Assembly: GCA_913057775.1 (NCBI GenBank)
Contig: CAJXOG010000010.1
Coordinates: 1-40,522 of the forward strand
Reading direction: 5' to 3'
Source of the DNA: an uncultured Fodinibius sp.
GTDB taxonomy: Bacteria > Bacteroidota > Rhodothermia > Balneolales > Balneolaceae
Length of the DNA stretch: 40,522 nucleotides
Shown: positions 1-8,248 of the stretch, one piece after another
How positions within the stretch are numbered: position 1 is the first letter of the stretch
Layout: each line of letters starts with the position of its first letter
Program-made: the position numbers and the translations under genes
Notes under the pieces: generated by a model
Seen by the model: the letters and a program-made list of their open reading frames with translations, nothing else
The model's database searches: none
Told to the model about the DNA's origin: nothing

Positions 1-33
1 GTCCCCGCCCGCTCTTTTTTATTTTCCTGGCAT

Positions 34-64
34 AAAGGTGATCCCCCATGGATCACCTTTTTTT
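34..64 (+). terminator. Intrinsic terminator at left edge
   Basis: An 11-bp perfect stem (34-44 with 50-60) has a 5-base loop and runs into a T tract on the plus strand. It probably ends a plus-strand transcript that enters from outside the window. It also lies just past the stop codon of the convergent tgt gene, so it may serve both directions, although the T run on the minus strand is short. Confidence 0.8.
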
Positions 65-81
65 GTTGGAAATTGGTTGAA

Positions 82-1209
82 TTAAATCTTCGTAGCTAAG
101 GTATCAGCTTTATCTTTATACCAGTTATGGAAGGTATCATTGGCAATTCGCTCTTTTACTTTATCCATCAGCCATAAGTAAAATGTGAGATTATGGAGAG
201 AGGCCAATTCTAATCCGAGCAATTCATCGTTGCGAAATAGATGATGGATATATGACATCTTATATTTTTGGCATAAATCGGTAGGAAAGTCGGGGTCTAA
301 CGGTTTTTGATGATTCTTCCATTTGGCATTGCGGATATTAATATATCCATTTCGGGTAAATATTTGCCCATTACGTGCATTCCTTGTTGGTAATACGCAA
401 TCGAACATATCGATACCCCGCGCAATAGCATGCAAAAGATTTTCGGGTTTGCCTACGCCCATCAGGTAACGCGGTTTATCTTCAGGAAGATAATCGGTAT
501 TGAGGTCAGTCATTTCATACATTAATTCGGTAGGTTCACCTACACTGAGTCCGCCGATTGCAATACCTTCAAAATCAAGGTCAGTTACGTACTTAGAAGA
601 TTCTATGCGTAGATCTTCGTAGGTGCCCCCCTGAACTATGCCAAACTGAGCTTGTTTATGACCGTATTTAGGTTGGGAGTTTAGAAATTCTTTACGCCCA
701 CGTTTTTCCCAGCGATGAGTAAGTTCCATCGATTCTTTGGCATATTCATAGCTGCTGGGATAGGGCGGGCACTCATCCAAAACCATCATGATATCAGAAC
801 CAAGCGTGCGCTGAATATCCACAATATTTTCTGGAGTGAACATGTGTTTTGATCCGTCCAAATGACTTTTAAATTTGGCTCCTTCTTCAGATAGTTCTCG
901 ATTATCGGACAGTGAAAAAATTTGATATCCTCCGGAGTCTGTTAAAATGGGACGACCCCAATTGATAAAAGAATGAAGTCCACCGGCGTTTTTGATAATA
1001 TCACATCCGGGACGTAAATAAAGGTGATAGGTATTGCTGAGTATTATTTGAGCTTTTACCTTGTCTATCAGCTCGTCCTGTTTTACGGCTTTTACCGTGC
1101 CTAACGTGCCCACTGGCATAAAGATAGGGGTATCGATTTCACCATGATCAGTAGTAAGTGTACCGAGACGGGCTTTTGTTGATGAAGCAGTCTTTTCTAA
1201 ATTAAACAA
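82..1209 (-). CDS. tgt: Queuine/preQ1 tRNA-guanine transglycosylase (Tgt)
   Basis: This enzyme exchanges guanine 34 of GUN-anticodon tRNAs for preQ1 in queuosine synthesis. At 375 residues it has the family's usual length. The base-binding segment LTDSGGYQIFSL (about 89-100) holds the conserved aspartate D91. The nucleophile segment DMFDCVLPTRNARNG (about 267-281) contains D270, and the GIVQGG and GVGKPENLL motifs are present. Unusually, the zinc motif CxCxxC...H is degenerate: the first two cysteine positions are F308 and T310, while C313 and H339 remain. Bacteroidetes Tgt proteins, as I recall them, also lack these cysteines, so this is probably lineage-typical rather than damage. The start is a TTG codon at 1209; no in-frame ATG lies nearby. 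The gene is divergent from the next gene across 162 bases. Confidence 0.95.
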   Translation of the reverse strand: MFNLEKTASSTKARLGTLTTDHGEIDTPIFMPVGTLGTVKAVKQDELIDKVKAQIILSNTYHLYLRPGCDIIKNAGGLHSFINWGRPILTDSGGYQIFSLSDNRELSEEGAKFKSHLDGSKHMFTPENIVDIQRTLGSDIMMVLDECPPYPSSYEYAKESMELTHRWEKRGRKEFLNSQPKYGHKQAQFGIVQGGTYEDLRIESSKYVTDLDFEGIAIGGLSVGEPTELMYEMTDLNTDYLPEDKPRYLMGVGKPENLLHAIARGIDMFDCVLPTRNARNGQIFTRNGYINIRNAKWKNHQKPLDPDFPTDLCQKYKMSYIHHLFRNDELLGLELASLHNLTFYLWLMDKVKERIANDTFHNWYKDKADTLATKI

Positions 1210-1371
1210 TGGTAATAAATATTAATAAGTTGGCAATTCTTTTATATTCTTAAGCGCTGAAGATAGGAAAATTATTCATGCAACATTAATAAGCTATTTC
1301 GTATCCTTAGTACATTTTAAGAGAACAAAAAGTATCCATTAAAAGTAGAAATAATTATTTTAACAAGGTTT

Positions 1372-2100
1372 ATGTCTAAAGAGACATTAGTAATAATTCC
1401 CACGTACAATGAAGCCAATAATATTTCGGAGCTTATTGATGAAGTATTAAATCAGGATAAAAATATTGATTTATTAATTGTTGATGATGGATCACCAGAT
1501 GGAACTGCTGATTTAGTCAAAGAAGCTCAAAATAGATTTGGAGAACGACTGCACCTGATTGAGCGATCCGGCAAACTTGGATTGGGTACAGCATATGTAG
1601 AAGGATTTAAATATGGACTTGACCATAACTATTCATATATCTGTGAGATGGATGCTGATTTTTCTCATAATCCCGAAGATCTTCCGAAATTAATTGCAGA
1701 AGTAAAGTCTGGAGCTGCGGATGTGGCTATTGGATCGCGATATGCCAAAGGTATAAGCATAATCAATTGGCCATTAAGCCGACTAATTTTGTCTTATAGT
1801 GCTAACCTTTATGCACGATTTGTTACAGGATTACCAATCTTTGATACCACAGCCGGATATAAGTGTATTCATAGAAAAGTACTTGAAGGTATTTCAGTAG
1901 ATAAAATTCGGTCGAACGGTTATGCCTTTCAAATTGAACTTCATTTTAGGGCATGGCAAGCGGGATTTTCGCTAAAGGAAGTAGCTATTATTTTTCGTGA
2001 ACGCGAAGAAGGAGTTTCTAAGATGTCGAAATCTATTGTTTGGGAAGCTATTTGGCGGGTATGGACACTAAAAATTCAAAGTATATTTGGGACACTTTAG
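1372..2100 (+). CDS. Polyprenol-phosphate mannosyltransferase-like GT2 glycosyltransferase
   Basis: This is a family 2 glycosyltransferase of the dolichyl/polyprenyl-phosphate mannose synthase type, which moves a sugar from a nucleotide donor to a lipid phosphate at the inner membrane face. The N-terminal fold starts with VIIPTYNEANNI (about 7-18). IVDDGSPDGT (36-45) carries the donor-binding aspartates and EMDADFSHNP (92-101) the metal-binding DAD. The C-terminal FREREEGVSKMS segment is typical of the DPM1 branch. At 242 residues it lacks the extra transmembrane domain seen in longer bacterial forms. It starts at ATG 1372 after an AAGG-like ribosome site. It leads the plus-strand run but is separated from accA by 69 bases that may hold a second promoter. 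The exact sugar is not visible from sequence. Confidence 0.85.
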   Translation: MSKETLVIIPTYNEANNISELIDEVLNQDKNIDLLIVDDGSPDGTADLVKEAQNRFGERLHLIERSGKLGLGTAYVEGFKYGLDHNYSYICEMDADFSHNPEDLPKLIAEVKSGAADVAIGSRYAKGISIINWPLSRLILSYSANLYARFVTGLPIFDTTAGYKCIHRKVLEGISVDKIRSNGYAFQIELHFRAWQAGFSLKEVAIIFREREEGVSKMSKSIVWEAIWRVWTLKIQSIFGTL

Positions 2101-2138
2101 ATAGTAAGATATCTTCTTAATATCTTCGGATTTGTTCT

Positions 2139-2146
2139 TATATTTG
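2139..2146 (+). promoter_or_regulatory. Candidate Bacteroidetes-type -7 element before accA
   Basis: The octamer TATATTTG matches the Bacteroidetes -7 consensus TAnnTTTG and ends 30 bases before the preferred accA start. I see no convincing TTG-type -33 element at the expected distance, so this is a weak call. Confidence 0.3.
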
Positions 2147-2175
2147 AAGTCATTTTTAAGTGATAAAATTTGTTT

Positions 2176-3141
2176 ATGCAGTATTTAGATTTTGAGCAAC
2201 CTATTGCCGATCTGGAAAAAAAGATCAAAGAGCTGAGTGAATTATCTGTTGCGGATGATGAGGTTCTTTCGCCCGAGATAAAACGGCTCGAAAAACGTGT
2301 TGATGAACTGCGAGAATCGATATTTACAAATTTAACACGCTGGCAGCGTGTGCAGTTGGCACGACATCCCGATCGTCCCTATACGTTGGACTATATCTAT
2401 AAAATCACCGAAAACTTTGTTGAAATACATGGCGACCGCTACCACAGTGATGACAAGGCCATAGTGGGCGGTTTTGCAACTATTAATGGTCAGTCTGTGG
2501 TTATTATGGGACATCAAAAAGGCCGTGATACCAAAAGCAGAAAGTATCGCAATTTTGGAATGGCCAATCCCGAGGGATACCGTAAGGCTCATCGCTTGAT
2601 GAAGTTGGGCGAAAAATTTGATATTCCAGTCATTACATTGCTTGATACGCCTGGTGCTTATCCCGGACTGGAAGCCGAAGAGCGTGGGCAAGCTGAAGCT
2701 ATCGCAAAAAATCTTAAGATGATGGCTACGCTGAAGGTACCTATTATTACGGTTGTGATTGGAGAAGGAGCCAGTGGCGGTGCTATCGGTATTGGTATGG
2801 GTAATGAGGTTTATATGATGGAAAATACCTGGTATTCAGTGATTTCTCCTGAATCATGTTCTTCTATTTTGTGGAAGACATGGGATTATAAAGAACAGGC
2901 AGCAGCAGTATTAAAGCTTACGGCTGAAGATCTCGAAGGAATGGATATTATTGATGGTATTATCAAGGAGCCGCTTGGCGGAGCTCATCGTGGTCCTGAC
3001 CAAGCCGCTAAAGCAGTAAAGGAAAAAATACTGGAATCCTTAAAACGATTAAAGAAAAAATCACCTGAGAAGTTGGTTGAATCCCGTATTGACAAGTATG
3101 CCAATATGGGTGAGTTCAAAAAAGTATCTAACAAGAAGTAG
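2176..3141 (+). CDS. accA: Acetyl-CoA carboxylase carboxyltransferase subunit alpha
   Basis: AccA is the alpha half of the carboxyltransferase that moves CO2 from carboxybiotin to acetyl-CoA, making malonyl-CoA for fatty-acid synthesis. The N-terminal coiled region ([17 protein letters not shown]) is typical of the family. It is followed by [14 protein letters not shown], the [21 protein letters not shown] core, the [23 protein letters not shown] segment and [15 protein letters not shown]. At 321 residues it has normal length. I chose ATG 2176, which gives MQYLDFEQP; a TTG two codons earlier at 2170 is possible. No accD is in the window. The thioesterase gene begins 11 bases downstream, which suggests co-transcription. 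Confidence 0.96.
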   Translation: MQYLDFEQPIADLEKKIKELSELSVADDEVLSPEIKRLEKRVDELRESIFTNLTRWQRVQLARHPDRPYTLDYIYKITENFVEIHGDRYHSDDKAIVGGFATINGQSVVIMGHQKGRDTKSRKYRNFGMANPEGYRKAHRLMKLGEKFDIPVITLLDTPGAYPGLEAEERGQAEAIAKNLKMMATLKVPIITVVIGEGASGGAIGIGMGNEVYMMENTWYSVISPESCSSILWKTWDYKEQAAAVLKLTAEDLEGMDIIDGIIKEPLGGAHRGPDQAAKAVKEKILESLKRLKKKSPEKLVESRIDKYANMGEFKKVSNKK

Positions 3142-3152
3142 ACGAGTATTCA

Positions 3153-3587
3153 TTGTTTCCTGATAAAGACCCTATTCATAGTTACAACCATAAATTGCGC
3201 AGTCGGTATGGTGAAACCGATCAAATGGGGTATGTCTATTACGGGCGATATCTGGAATATTTTGAGGAGGCGCGTACTGAGATGATACGGTCGCTTGGAT
3301 TACCTTATGCTAAATTAGAGCAAAATGGCATCATGCTTCCGGTGATCCACACGCAAGTAGATTACAAATCACCGGTTTTTTATGATGAGCTGATGGATGT
3401 GGAAGTCTTGCTGTTTGATATTCCCACTGTGCGGCTCGAAACCTATTATTACGTCAAAACTGAGCGACGGGATGCCCCTCATATTCAAGGGAAAGTTGAG
3501 CTCTGTTTTATGAAAGAAGATACTCGAAAGCCGTGTCGGGCACCTTCTGATTTTGTAAATGGATTAAAGAAAGTAGTTAACGGTTAA
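3153..3587 (+). CDS. Acyl-CoA thioesterase, YbgC/4-hydroxybenzoyl-CoA thioesterase type
   Basis: A single hotdog-fold protein of 144 residues that likely cleaves acyl-CoA or acyl-ACP thioesters. The signature YGETDQMGYVYYGRYLEYFEEAR (about 19-41) carries the catalytic aspartate D23. The usual histidine of YbgC (VYH) is a tyrosine here, as in many FadM-like members. The start is TTG 3153; the next in-frame methionine would cut into the active-site motif. It sits 11 bases after accA and 7 before the next gene, so a lipid-linked role is reasonable. The substrate cannot be read from the sequence. Confidence 0.88.
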   Translation: MFPDKDPIHSYNHKLRSRYGETDQMGYVYYGRYLEYFEEARTEMIRSLGLPYAKLEQNGIMLPVIHTQVDYKSPVFYDELMDVEVLLFDIPTVRLETYYYVKTERRDAPHIQGKVELCFMKEDTRKPCRAPSDFVNGLKKVVNG

Positions 3588-3594
3588 TGCTCTT

Positions 3595-4047
3595 ATGCAA
3601 ATACGCCAGCCAATATTATATGCATCGATATTATTATTGGTTTTTGTAGTAGTACTTGTTGCTATGGGGGGTGGATTGTTTAACCAATCTACTCCATGGC
3701 CTGTGCAATGGCAGCATCAGAGTTTCAATAGTTTATGTCATCAAATTGCGGATCGCTCGTTTTGGATTAGCGGACAACCCATGGCTGTGTGCAGCAGATG
3801 TATGGGGATTTATTCCGGTTTTGCTTTGGGGTGGGTGCTACTGCCTATGCTATCGTTAATGAAAATAACGAGGGTGGCATATATAAAGAAAATTGTAGTA
3901 TTTGTGCTATTATTTAATCTTATTGATGCTGCCGGAAATTTCTTTGGATTATGGCAGAATACATTGGTTTCAAGAACGGTATTAGGCGGGATGCTGGGAA
4001 GTTCAACAGCACTTATTTTTATCGGTGATTTTTTTCAACATAACTAA
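3595..4047 (+). CDS. DUF2085 family membrane protein
   Basis: A small integral membrane protein of 150 residues with about four hydrophobic segments (roughly 7-25, 72-92, 98-118 and 128-147). The family signature is clear: LCHQIADRSF (47-56), then CSRCMGIYSG (66-75), giving a conserved C48-H49 pair and a C66-x2-C69 pair that look like a metal or redox site. The function of DUF2085 is unknown. It starts at ATG 3595, 7 bases after the thioesterase stop, and is followed after 17 bases by another membrane protein, so it belongs to the same operon. Confidence 0.82.
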   Translation: MQIRQPILYASILLLVFVVVLVAMGGGLFNQSTPWPVQWQHQSFNSLCHQIADRSFWISGQPMAVCSRCMGIYSGFALGWVLLPMLSLMKITRVAYIKKIVVFVLLFNLIDAAGNFFGLWQNTLVSRTVLGGMLGSSTALIFIGDFFQHN

Positions 4048-4064
4048 AACAAAATGGGATCATT

Positions 4065-4637
4065 ATGGATGAAGTAGCAGAGCAACAAGCAGAGCAAAAT
4101 AATCAACCACCATATTGGACATCAGTGGGAATAGCAGGCCTAATATTTGGGATTATTGTTTTTGCGCTGTCATTGGTAACAAGTTATGCAATGATAAATT
4201 CCGAGCCAACTGGGTCTTTATTTTCTCCGGTGCAGCTGTTGGGAGTTTTTGTTTGTTTAGTTGGGGCCTTTGGGGGCATGTTGGCTATTTGGCACTATGC
4301 TAATGAATATGATATCAGCATAAAACTTGGGAAAGGAGCGCTTATCGGGTTGTTTACTGGTATTTGTATTGCATTGGTAACCGTTGTGTTTAATCAGATC
4401 TGGCAATTTATTGATCCCGATATGACGCAAAAGCTAATTGACAGTACGATTGCTAATTTTGAGGCGTCAGAATTGCCCGATGATACTAAACAACAGATGA
4501 TTGATTCTACCGTTCAAAGCATGCGGGATCAAAATAGCATCGGCACACAGCTTTTATACAATCTTCCCATGTATGGCATTTTAAATGTTTTAACCGGGAT
4601 GATTGGAGCTAAAGTTTTTGGAAAGAAGGAAGGATAA
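4065..4637 (+). CDS. DUF4199-like membrane protein
   Basis: A 190-residue protein with four predicted transmembrane helices (about 18-40, 52-73, 85-110, 160-185). A soluble loop at about 118-155 is rich in charged residues. The overall layout matches the DUF4199 family common in Bacteroidetes, whose function is unknown. The N-terminus is acidic and glutamine-rich (DEVAEQQAEQNNQ). In many relatives, as I recall, this family lies close to a lipid-linked glycosyltransferase; here one sits about 2 kb upstream in the same run. The family name is a recognition by eye rather than by search. Confidence 0.65.
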   Translation: MDEVAEQQAEQNNQPPYWTSVGIAGLIFGIIVFALSLVTSYAMINSEPTGSLFSPVQLLGVFVCLVGAFGGMLAIWHYANEYDISIKLGKGALIGLFTGICIALVTVVFNQIWQFIDPDMTQKLIDSTIANFEASELPDDTKQQMIDSTVQSMRDQNSIGTQLLYNLPMYGILNVLTGMIGAKVFGKKEG

Positions 4638-4658
4638 TTTAGGCAACAAAACAGGTTA

Positions 4659-5600
4659 GTGAATAATAAATCATCTGAATCGGGTATTTTTAATGCCAAT
4701 TATCGATCATGGGCCGAGCGCAACGGCTTTTCTGACTGGGCCTTGGCCCTGCTTTGGATTATAGCGGCTTTTATACTTTTTCAGGTTACGGCCTCTATTG
4801 TAGCCATTACATTGATGTTAATGGAGGGCGGCATAAGCGCAGATGCGAACGAGATGATGTCGCAACTTACAGAAAACTTGGATCTGCTTTTTATCGGTAA
4901 TTCGGCGGGACAGATATTATTTCTGGGACTGGCAACCTGGTTTTTTGCACGATTGCATAGTTCAAGGGAGGGACGAAAAAAGTTTCTCAGGTTTTCTATT
5001 CAGCCCGATACGCTTCAAAAATCAGCCATAACGGTTGTATTAATTATTGCAATACAACCTACCATTTGGTTCCTATCGTGGCTTAATGCCCTTGTCCCCG
5101 TACCCGAAATGTTTAGCAATATGCAAAATACCCAGATGCAGATGATCGAAAACTATCTGCGCGGTGATCATATCTTGATGCTTACCTTATTTCATGTTGC
5201 ACTGGTACCGGCCATCTGTGAGGAAACCCTTTATCGGGGCTACGTAATGAGTGCTTTTCAAAAAAGTTGGGGTATCTGGCCGGCCATTATCGTATCGGGA
5301 TTACTTTTTGGATTATATCATATTCAGCTTAGTAATTTAATACCACTTGCAACACTGGGTATGTTATTTGCATACCTCACCTGGGTCTCAGAAAGTATTA
5401 TACCAGCTATTGTCGCGCATTTAATTAATAATGGAGGAAGTGTGCTGGTGGGGACCTATTATCCCGAGTCAGCTTTTGCAGAAATTACACCAGAATCAAT
5501 GCCACCGTTGTGGGCCGTAATAATCAGTCTGTTAATTACTGCCAATATTGTATATTGGATGTATAACAGAAATGAAATTAACACTAATGCTGGAGGTTAA
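4659..5600 (+). CDS. CPBP family intramembrane glutamic endopeptidase
   Basis: A multi-pass membrane protein of 313 residues of the CPBP (Rce1/Abi) protease family. Motif 1 is CEETLYRG (E188, E189, R193), motif 2 is FGLYHIQ (H221) and motif 3 is AHLINN (H254, N258). Together these give the glutamate/histidine/asparagine set expected of an active member. In bacteria these proteins act on membrane-associated peptides, for example in bacteriocin self-immunity, or have unknown targets. The start is GTG 4659 with a short purine stretch just upstream. It is followed after only 2 bases by the DUF2007 gene, so the two are probably translationally linked. Confidence 0.87.
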   Translation: MNNKSSESGIFNANYRSWAERNGFSDWALALLWIIAAFILFQVTASIVAITLMLMEGGISADANEMMSQLTENLDLLFIGNSAGQILFLGLATWFFARLHSSREGRKKFLRFSIQPDTLQKSAITVVLIIAIQPTIWFLSWLNALVPVPEMFSNMQNTQMQMIENYLRGDHILMLTLFHVALVPAICEETLYRGYVMSAFQKSWGIWPAIIVSGLLFGLYHIQLSNLIPLATLGMLFAYLTWVSESIIPAIVAHLINNGGSVLVGTYYPESAFAEITPESMPPLWAVIISLLITANIVYWMYNRNEINTNAGG

Positions 5601-5602
5601 TT

Positions 5603-5872
5603 ATGTTAACAGGTTCTGAACCAAATGATATTGAAAACTGGGCTTGTGTTATGGAGGGTGGTACTGAATACGAAGTTGAAAGTGCTAAAAATTACCTTGC
5701 CAGTCTTGATATCCCCTCTAACATCTTGTCCAAACGAGATTCCTCATTTAGTGTAAATTATGGTGAAATGGGGATGGTATATTTATATGTACCTAATGAG
5801 TACGAAGAGGAAGCCCGAAAAGCCCTGGCCGAATTTGAGTTGCCGGAAGAAGGAAACAACGAAGAAGAATAA
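5603..5872 (+). CDS. DUF2007-type putative signal-transducing protein
   Basis: A small soluble protein of 89 residues. The pattern of a strand, the helix EYEVESAKNYLASLDIPSNIL, a further strand and YLYVPNEYEEEARKAL resembles the ferredoxin-like fold of the DUF2007 (putative signal-transducing) family. The C-terminus is acidic. Its role is unknown. Start ATG 5603 lies just after the GGAGG-containing end of the CPBP gene, which can serve as ribosome site. The cdsA gene begins 7 bases after its stop. Confidence 0.68.
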   Translation: MLTGSEPNDIENWACVMEGGTEYEVESAKNYLASLDIPSNILSKRDSSFSVNYGEMGMVYLYVPNEYEEEARKALAEFELPEEGNNEEE

Positions 5873-5879
5873 TTGATCT

Positions 5880-6701
5880 GTGACTGAGCTTACTAAACGT
5901 ATTCTATTTGCTGTCCCGGCCGCGGCTTTCTTTATACTTATTACATGGCTCGGCGACTTTTATTTTGTTGGATTAATTATTCTTGTTGCCCTTTTTATTC
6001 AGCGAGAGTTATCTATGCTGGCTGCGGGGGCCGGATTTGAGCCGGATAACTTTTTTCCATATACCATTGGGTTGTGGATATTATTGAGTCCCTATTTACC
6101 CCATGCACTTGCTATTGGAATGGGTATCTTTCTGTTGTTTATAGCCATTCAAATTTTTAAGTCCGGTGAATACGCTTTAAAACAGGTGGTTGGTACATTC
6201 TTTTGCGGTATTTATGCTCCGTTGGGCTTGTTAGCAATTATTTTGATCAGAAATACGGGAGCTTCCGAAATTGGGTTCGCGTTGACGATGGGCTTGCTGT
6301 TGATGGTCTGGGGGAATGATATATTTGCCTATTTTGGGGGTAAATATCTTGGAAAAAATAAATTAGCACCTACGATTAGCCCTAATAAAACGTGGGAAGG
6401 ATTTTTCTTTGGAATTCTTGGAGCTCTGGTCGGATTGACTATTGCTTATTATGCTGTGCCGGTTGAGTTTTCGGTATCACTACTTGTGTTGGCCCCAGCT
6501 ACATTGCTGATTAGCATATTTGGTCCCATTGGTGATTTGACAGCCAGCAGAATAAAGCGAGCAGCCAATGCTAAAGATGCTTCTGATATTTTACCCGGAC
6601 ACGGTGGTTTTTTTGACCGATTTGATGCTCTCATTTTAGCAAGTCCCATATTTTATCTTTATATGTATGCACTTAAAATTTTAGGCTATGTCTCGTTTTA
6701 A
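5880..6701 (+). CDS. cdsA: Phosphatidate cytidylyltransferase
   Basis: CdsA makes CDP-diacylglycerol from phosphatidic acid and CTP, the branch point for bacterial phospholipids, in the inner membrane. The protein has 273 residues and about seven hydrophobic helices. The C-terminal CDS signature is complete: SRIKRAANAKD, then ILPGHGGFFDRFD (about 222-250). SPNKTWEGF precedes it, as expected. The start is GTG 5880. The stop overlaps the start of the next gene by 14 bases, a strong sign of one transcript. Its position downstream of accA and the thioesterase ties this run to membrane lipid synthesis. Confidence 0.95.
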   Translation: MTELTKRILFAVPAAAFFILITWLGDFYFVGLIILVALFIQRELSMLAAGAGFEPDNFFPYTIGLWILLSPYLPHALAIGMGIFLLFIAIQIFKSGEYALKQVVGTFFCGIYAPLGLLAIILIRNTGASEIGFALTMGLLLMVWGNDIFAYFGGKYLGKNKLAPTISPNKTWEGFFFGILGALVGLTIAYYAVPVEFSVSLLVLAPATLLISIFGPIGDLTASRIKRAANAKDASDILPGHGGFFDRFDALILASPIFYLYMYALKILGYVSF

Positions 6702-7713
6702 GCTCGAATTTGAAAAATTAGAACTTACACCTTCCCATCCATTTACAATAGCACGCGGAACCAAAGAAACGGTTCCCAATGTGTTGATTAAGTTAACGGC
6801 TAATGGCGTTACGGGATTGGGAGAAGCCGGTCCCAATCGTCGGTATAACGAAGATGCAGATAGCGTCATTGCTTTTCTAAAGCAACTTTCTACCTCATTT
6901 TTTGATGAGATTAAATCTGCTGTTGCACTTCGGGATAAATTTCAGCAAATCGATCAGCCTGTGCAGTCGGCAAAGACAGCCGTAGAAATGGCTTGGCTGG
7001 ATTGGTGGGGCAAAAATCAGGGAAAACCGCTATGGAAATTGTGGGATGCTCCTTCACAAACAACACCTCCGACCTCTTTTACTATTGGTCTTGATGCCAT
7101 TGATGTAATGCAGCAAAAAGTAGAAGGAGCAAAAGACTATCCCATATTAAAAGTAAAGCTCGGCACTGATCGTGATGAAGAAATTATTAAAGGTATTCGA
7201 GAAGTATCAGATCAGGTTATTCGGGTAGATGCCAACGAGGGATGGAAAGATCTGGATACGGCTAAGCAAGCTATTCGGTTTTTAGCTGATCAAAACGTAG
7301 AATTTATTGAGCAACCAATGTCTTCCTCATGCAAAGAGGAACTGGTTCAGTTAAAAGAGTGGTCGCCGTTACCTATTATTGCTGATGAAAGCTTTGTGGG
7401 CAGAGAGTATATGGATGAAATTGGGGATCAATTTGATGGTATTAATATTAAGCTCCAGAAAGTAGGCAGTTTGGTTGAAGCTTTTAAGCTAATTGAAAAA
7501 GCCCGTGAGCGAGATCTTGAGGTGATGATTGGATGCATGATCGAAAGTTCATTGGGAATATCTGCAGGAGCGCTATTGGGAACATGGGCCGATTATGTAG
7601 ATCTTGATGGCCATTTACTGATTAGCGATGATCCCTTTTCGGGACTAACTCTTACAGATGATAAAAGAATAAAGCTATCCAATGCGCCGGGATTAGGTGT
7701 ATCTCGAAATTAG
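6688..7713 (+). CDS. Dipeptide epimerase (enolase superfamily, Ala-Glu epimerase-like)
   Basis: An enolase-superfamily enzyme of 341 residues in the muconate-lactonizing subgroup, most like L-Ala-D/L-Glu epimerases that recycle peptidoglycan dipeptides. An N-terminal capping domain (1-110) precedes a barrel. Visible catalytic parts are KVK (K155/K157), the metal ligands D181, E208 and D233 (DANEGW, EQPM, ADES), and NIKLQKVG with K255/K258. The DLDGHLL loop near 315 is the dipeptide-binding DxD-type element. It overlaps cdsA by 14 bases. Dipeptide specificity varies in this family, so the substrate is inferred. The stop codon overlaps that of the convergent MauE-like gene. Confidence 0.85.
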   Translation: MSRFKLEFEKLELTPSHPFTIARGTKETVPNVLIKLTANGVTGLGEAGPNRRYNEDADSVIAFLKQLSTSFFDEIKSAVALRDKFQQIDQPVQSAKTAVEMAWLDWWGKNQGKPLWKLWDAPSQTTPPTSFTIGLDAIDVMQQKVEGAKDYPILKVKLGTDRDEEIIKGIREVSDQVIRVDANEGWKDLDTAKQAIRFLADQNVEFIEQPMSSSCKEELVQLKEWSPLPIIADESFVGREYMDEIGDQFDGINIKLQKVGSLVEAFKLIEKARERDLEVMIGCMIESSLGISAGALLGTWADYVDLDGHLLISDDPFSGLTLTDDKRIKLSNAPGLGVSRN

Positions 7714-8170
7714 AAAGTATCGCTATTTTTTGTGGCATTAGTTTTTGCGATCAGTACAAATGCGATGATAGTAAGCAGGATAAGTACCGCATTTCGAATC
7801 AGGGTAAATTCCAGCCCCGATGCAAAACCAAAGGCGCCAAAACAACCGCAGTTTTCTACCGACATCCCTTGGAAGTAAAAGTACGAAAGCACCGAAGAGA
7901 AACCGATGAGCATTGCTAAAGTACCTGCTAAAGCCCATTTTAGAAATTTATTCCATATTAAGAAGGCAGCCAGTACGAGTTCAATAACGGATGTTGCAAT
8001 TACAATAGCAGTTGCATACTCAATAAGCCAAAAGTATTCAGTAGCCAGCAACTCAACGAGGTATCGGCATCGGAACCGCTGATAAGTTTTCCTATTCCTG
8101 AAACCAAGAATAGAATACCCAAGAGTAAACGGATGACTGTTATTGCTTTACTGAGGTATGATTGATTCAT
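7710..8170 (-). pseudogene. Frameshifted MauE/DoxX-like membrane protein gene
   Basis: Two reading frames together encode one MauE/DoxX-like four-helix membrane protein. The first begins at ATG 8170 and encodes MNQSYLSKAITVIRLLLGIL, then FLVSGIGKLISGSDADTSL, the usual first helix and loop. It soon leaves the fold and stops early. The rest (LLATEYFWLIEYATAIV, the helices and the NCGCFG redox-like motif) is in another frame, open from about 8110 to the stop at 7710. The span is 461 bases, one short of a whole number of codons, which fits a one-base deletion near 8050-8100. Intact relatives are thought to work with thioredoxin-like proteins in cofactor or disulfide chemistry. No slippery heptamer is visible, so a programmed shift is unlikely; a sequencing error is possible. 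Confidence 0.75.
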
Positions 8171-8248
8171 TACAAAACTTATTCTTAATGGAATGCTATT
8201 GAGAATCTAAATGTAATAGCTTCATATGAATAAAAAAGAAAAATATTT

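Noticed and set aside
1-20. Possible tRNA 3' tail at the left edge (C-rich end followed by T6).
   Set aside because: Too short to show a T loop; the implied acceptor strand does not fit a familiar tRNA, so it cannot be supported.
8040-8110. Programmed -1 frameshift in the MauE-like gene.
   Set aside because: No X-XXY-YYZ slippery heptamer is present in the overlap and the family is not known to use frameshifting; mutation or sequencing error is simpler.
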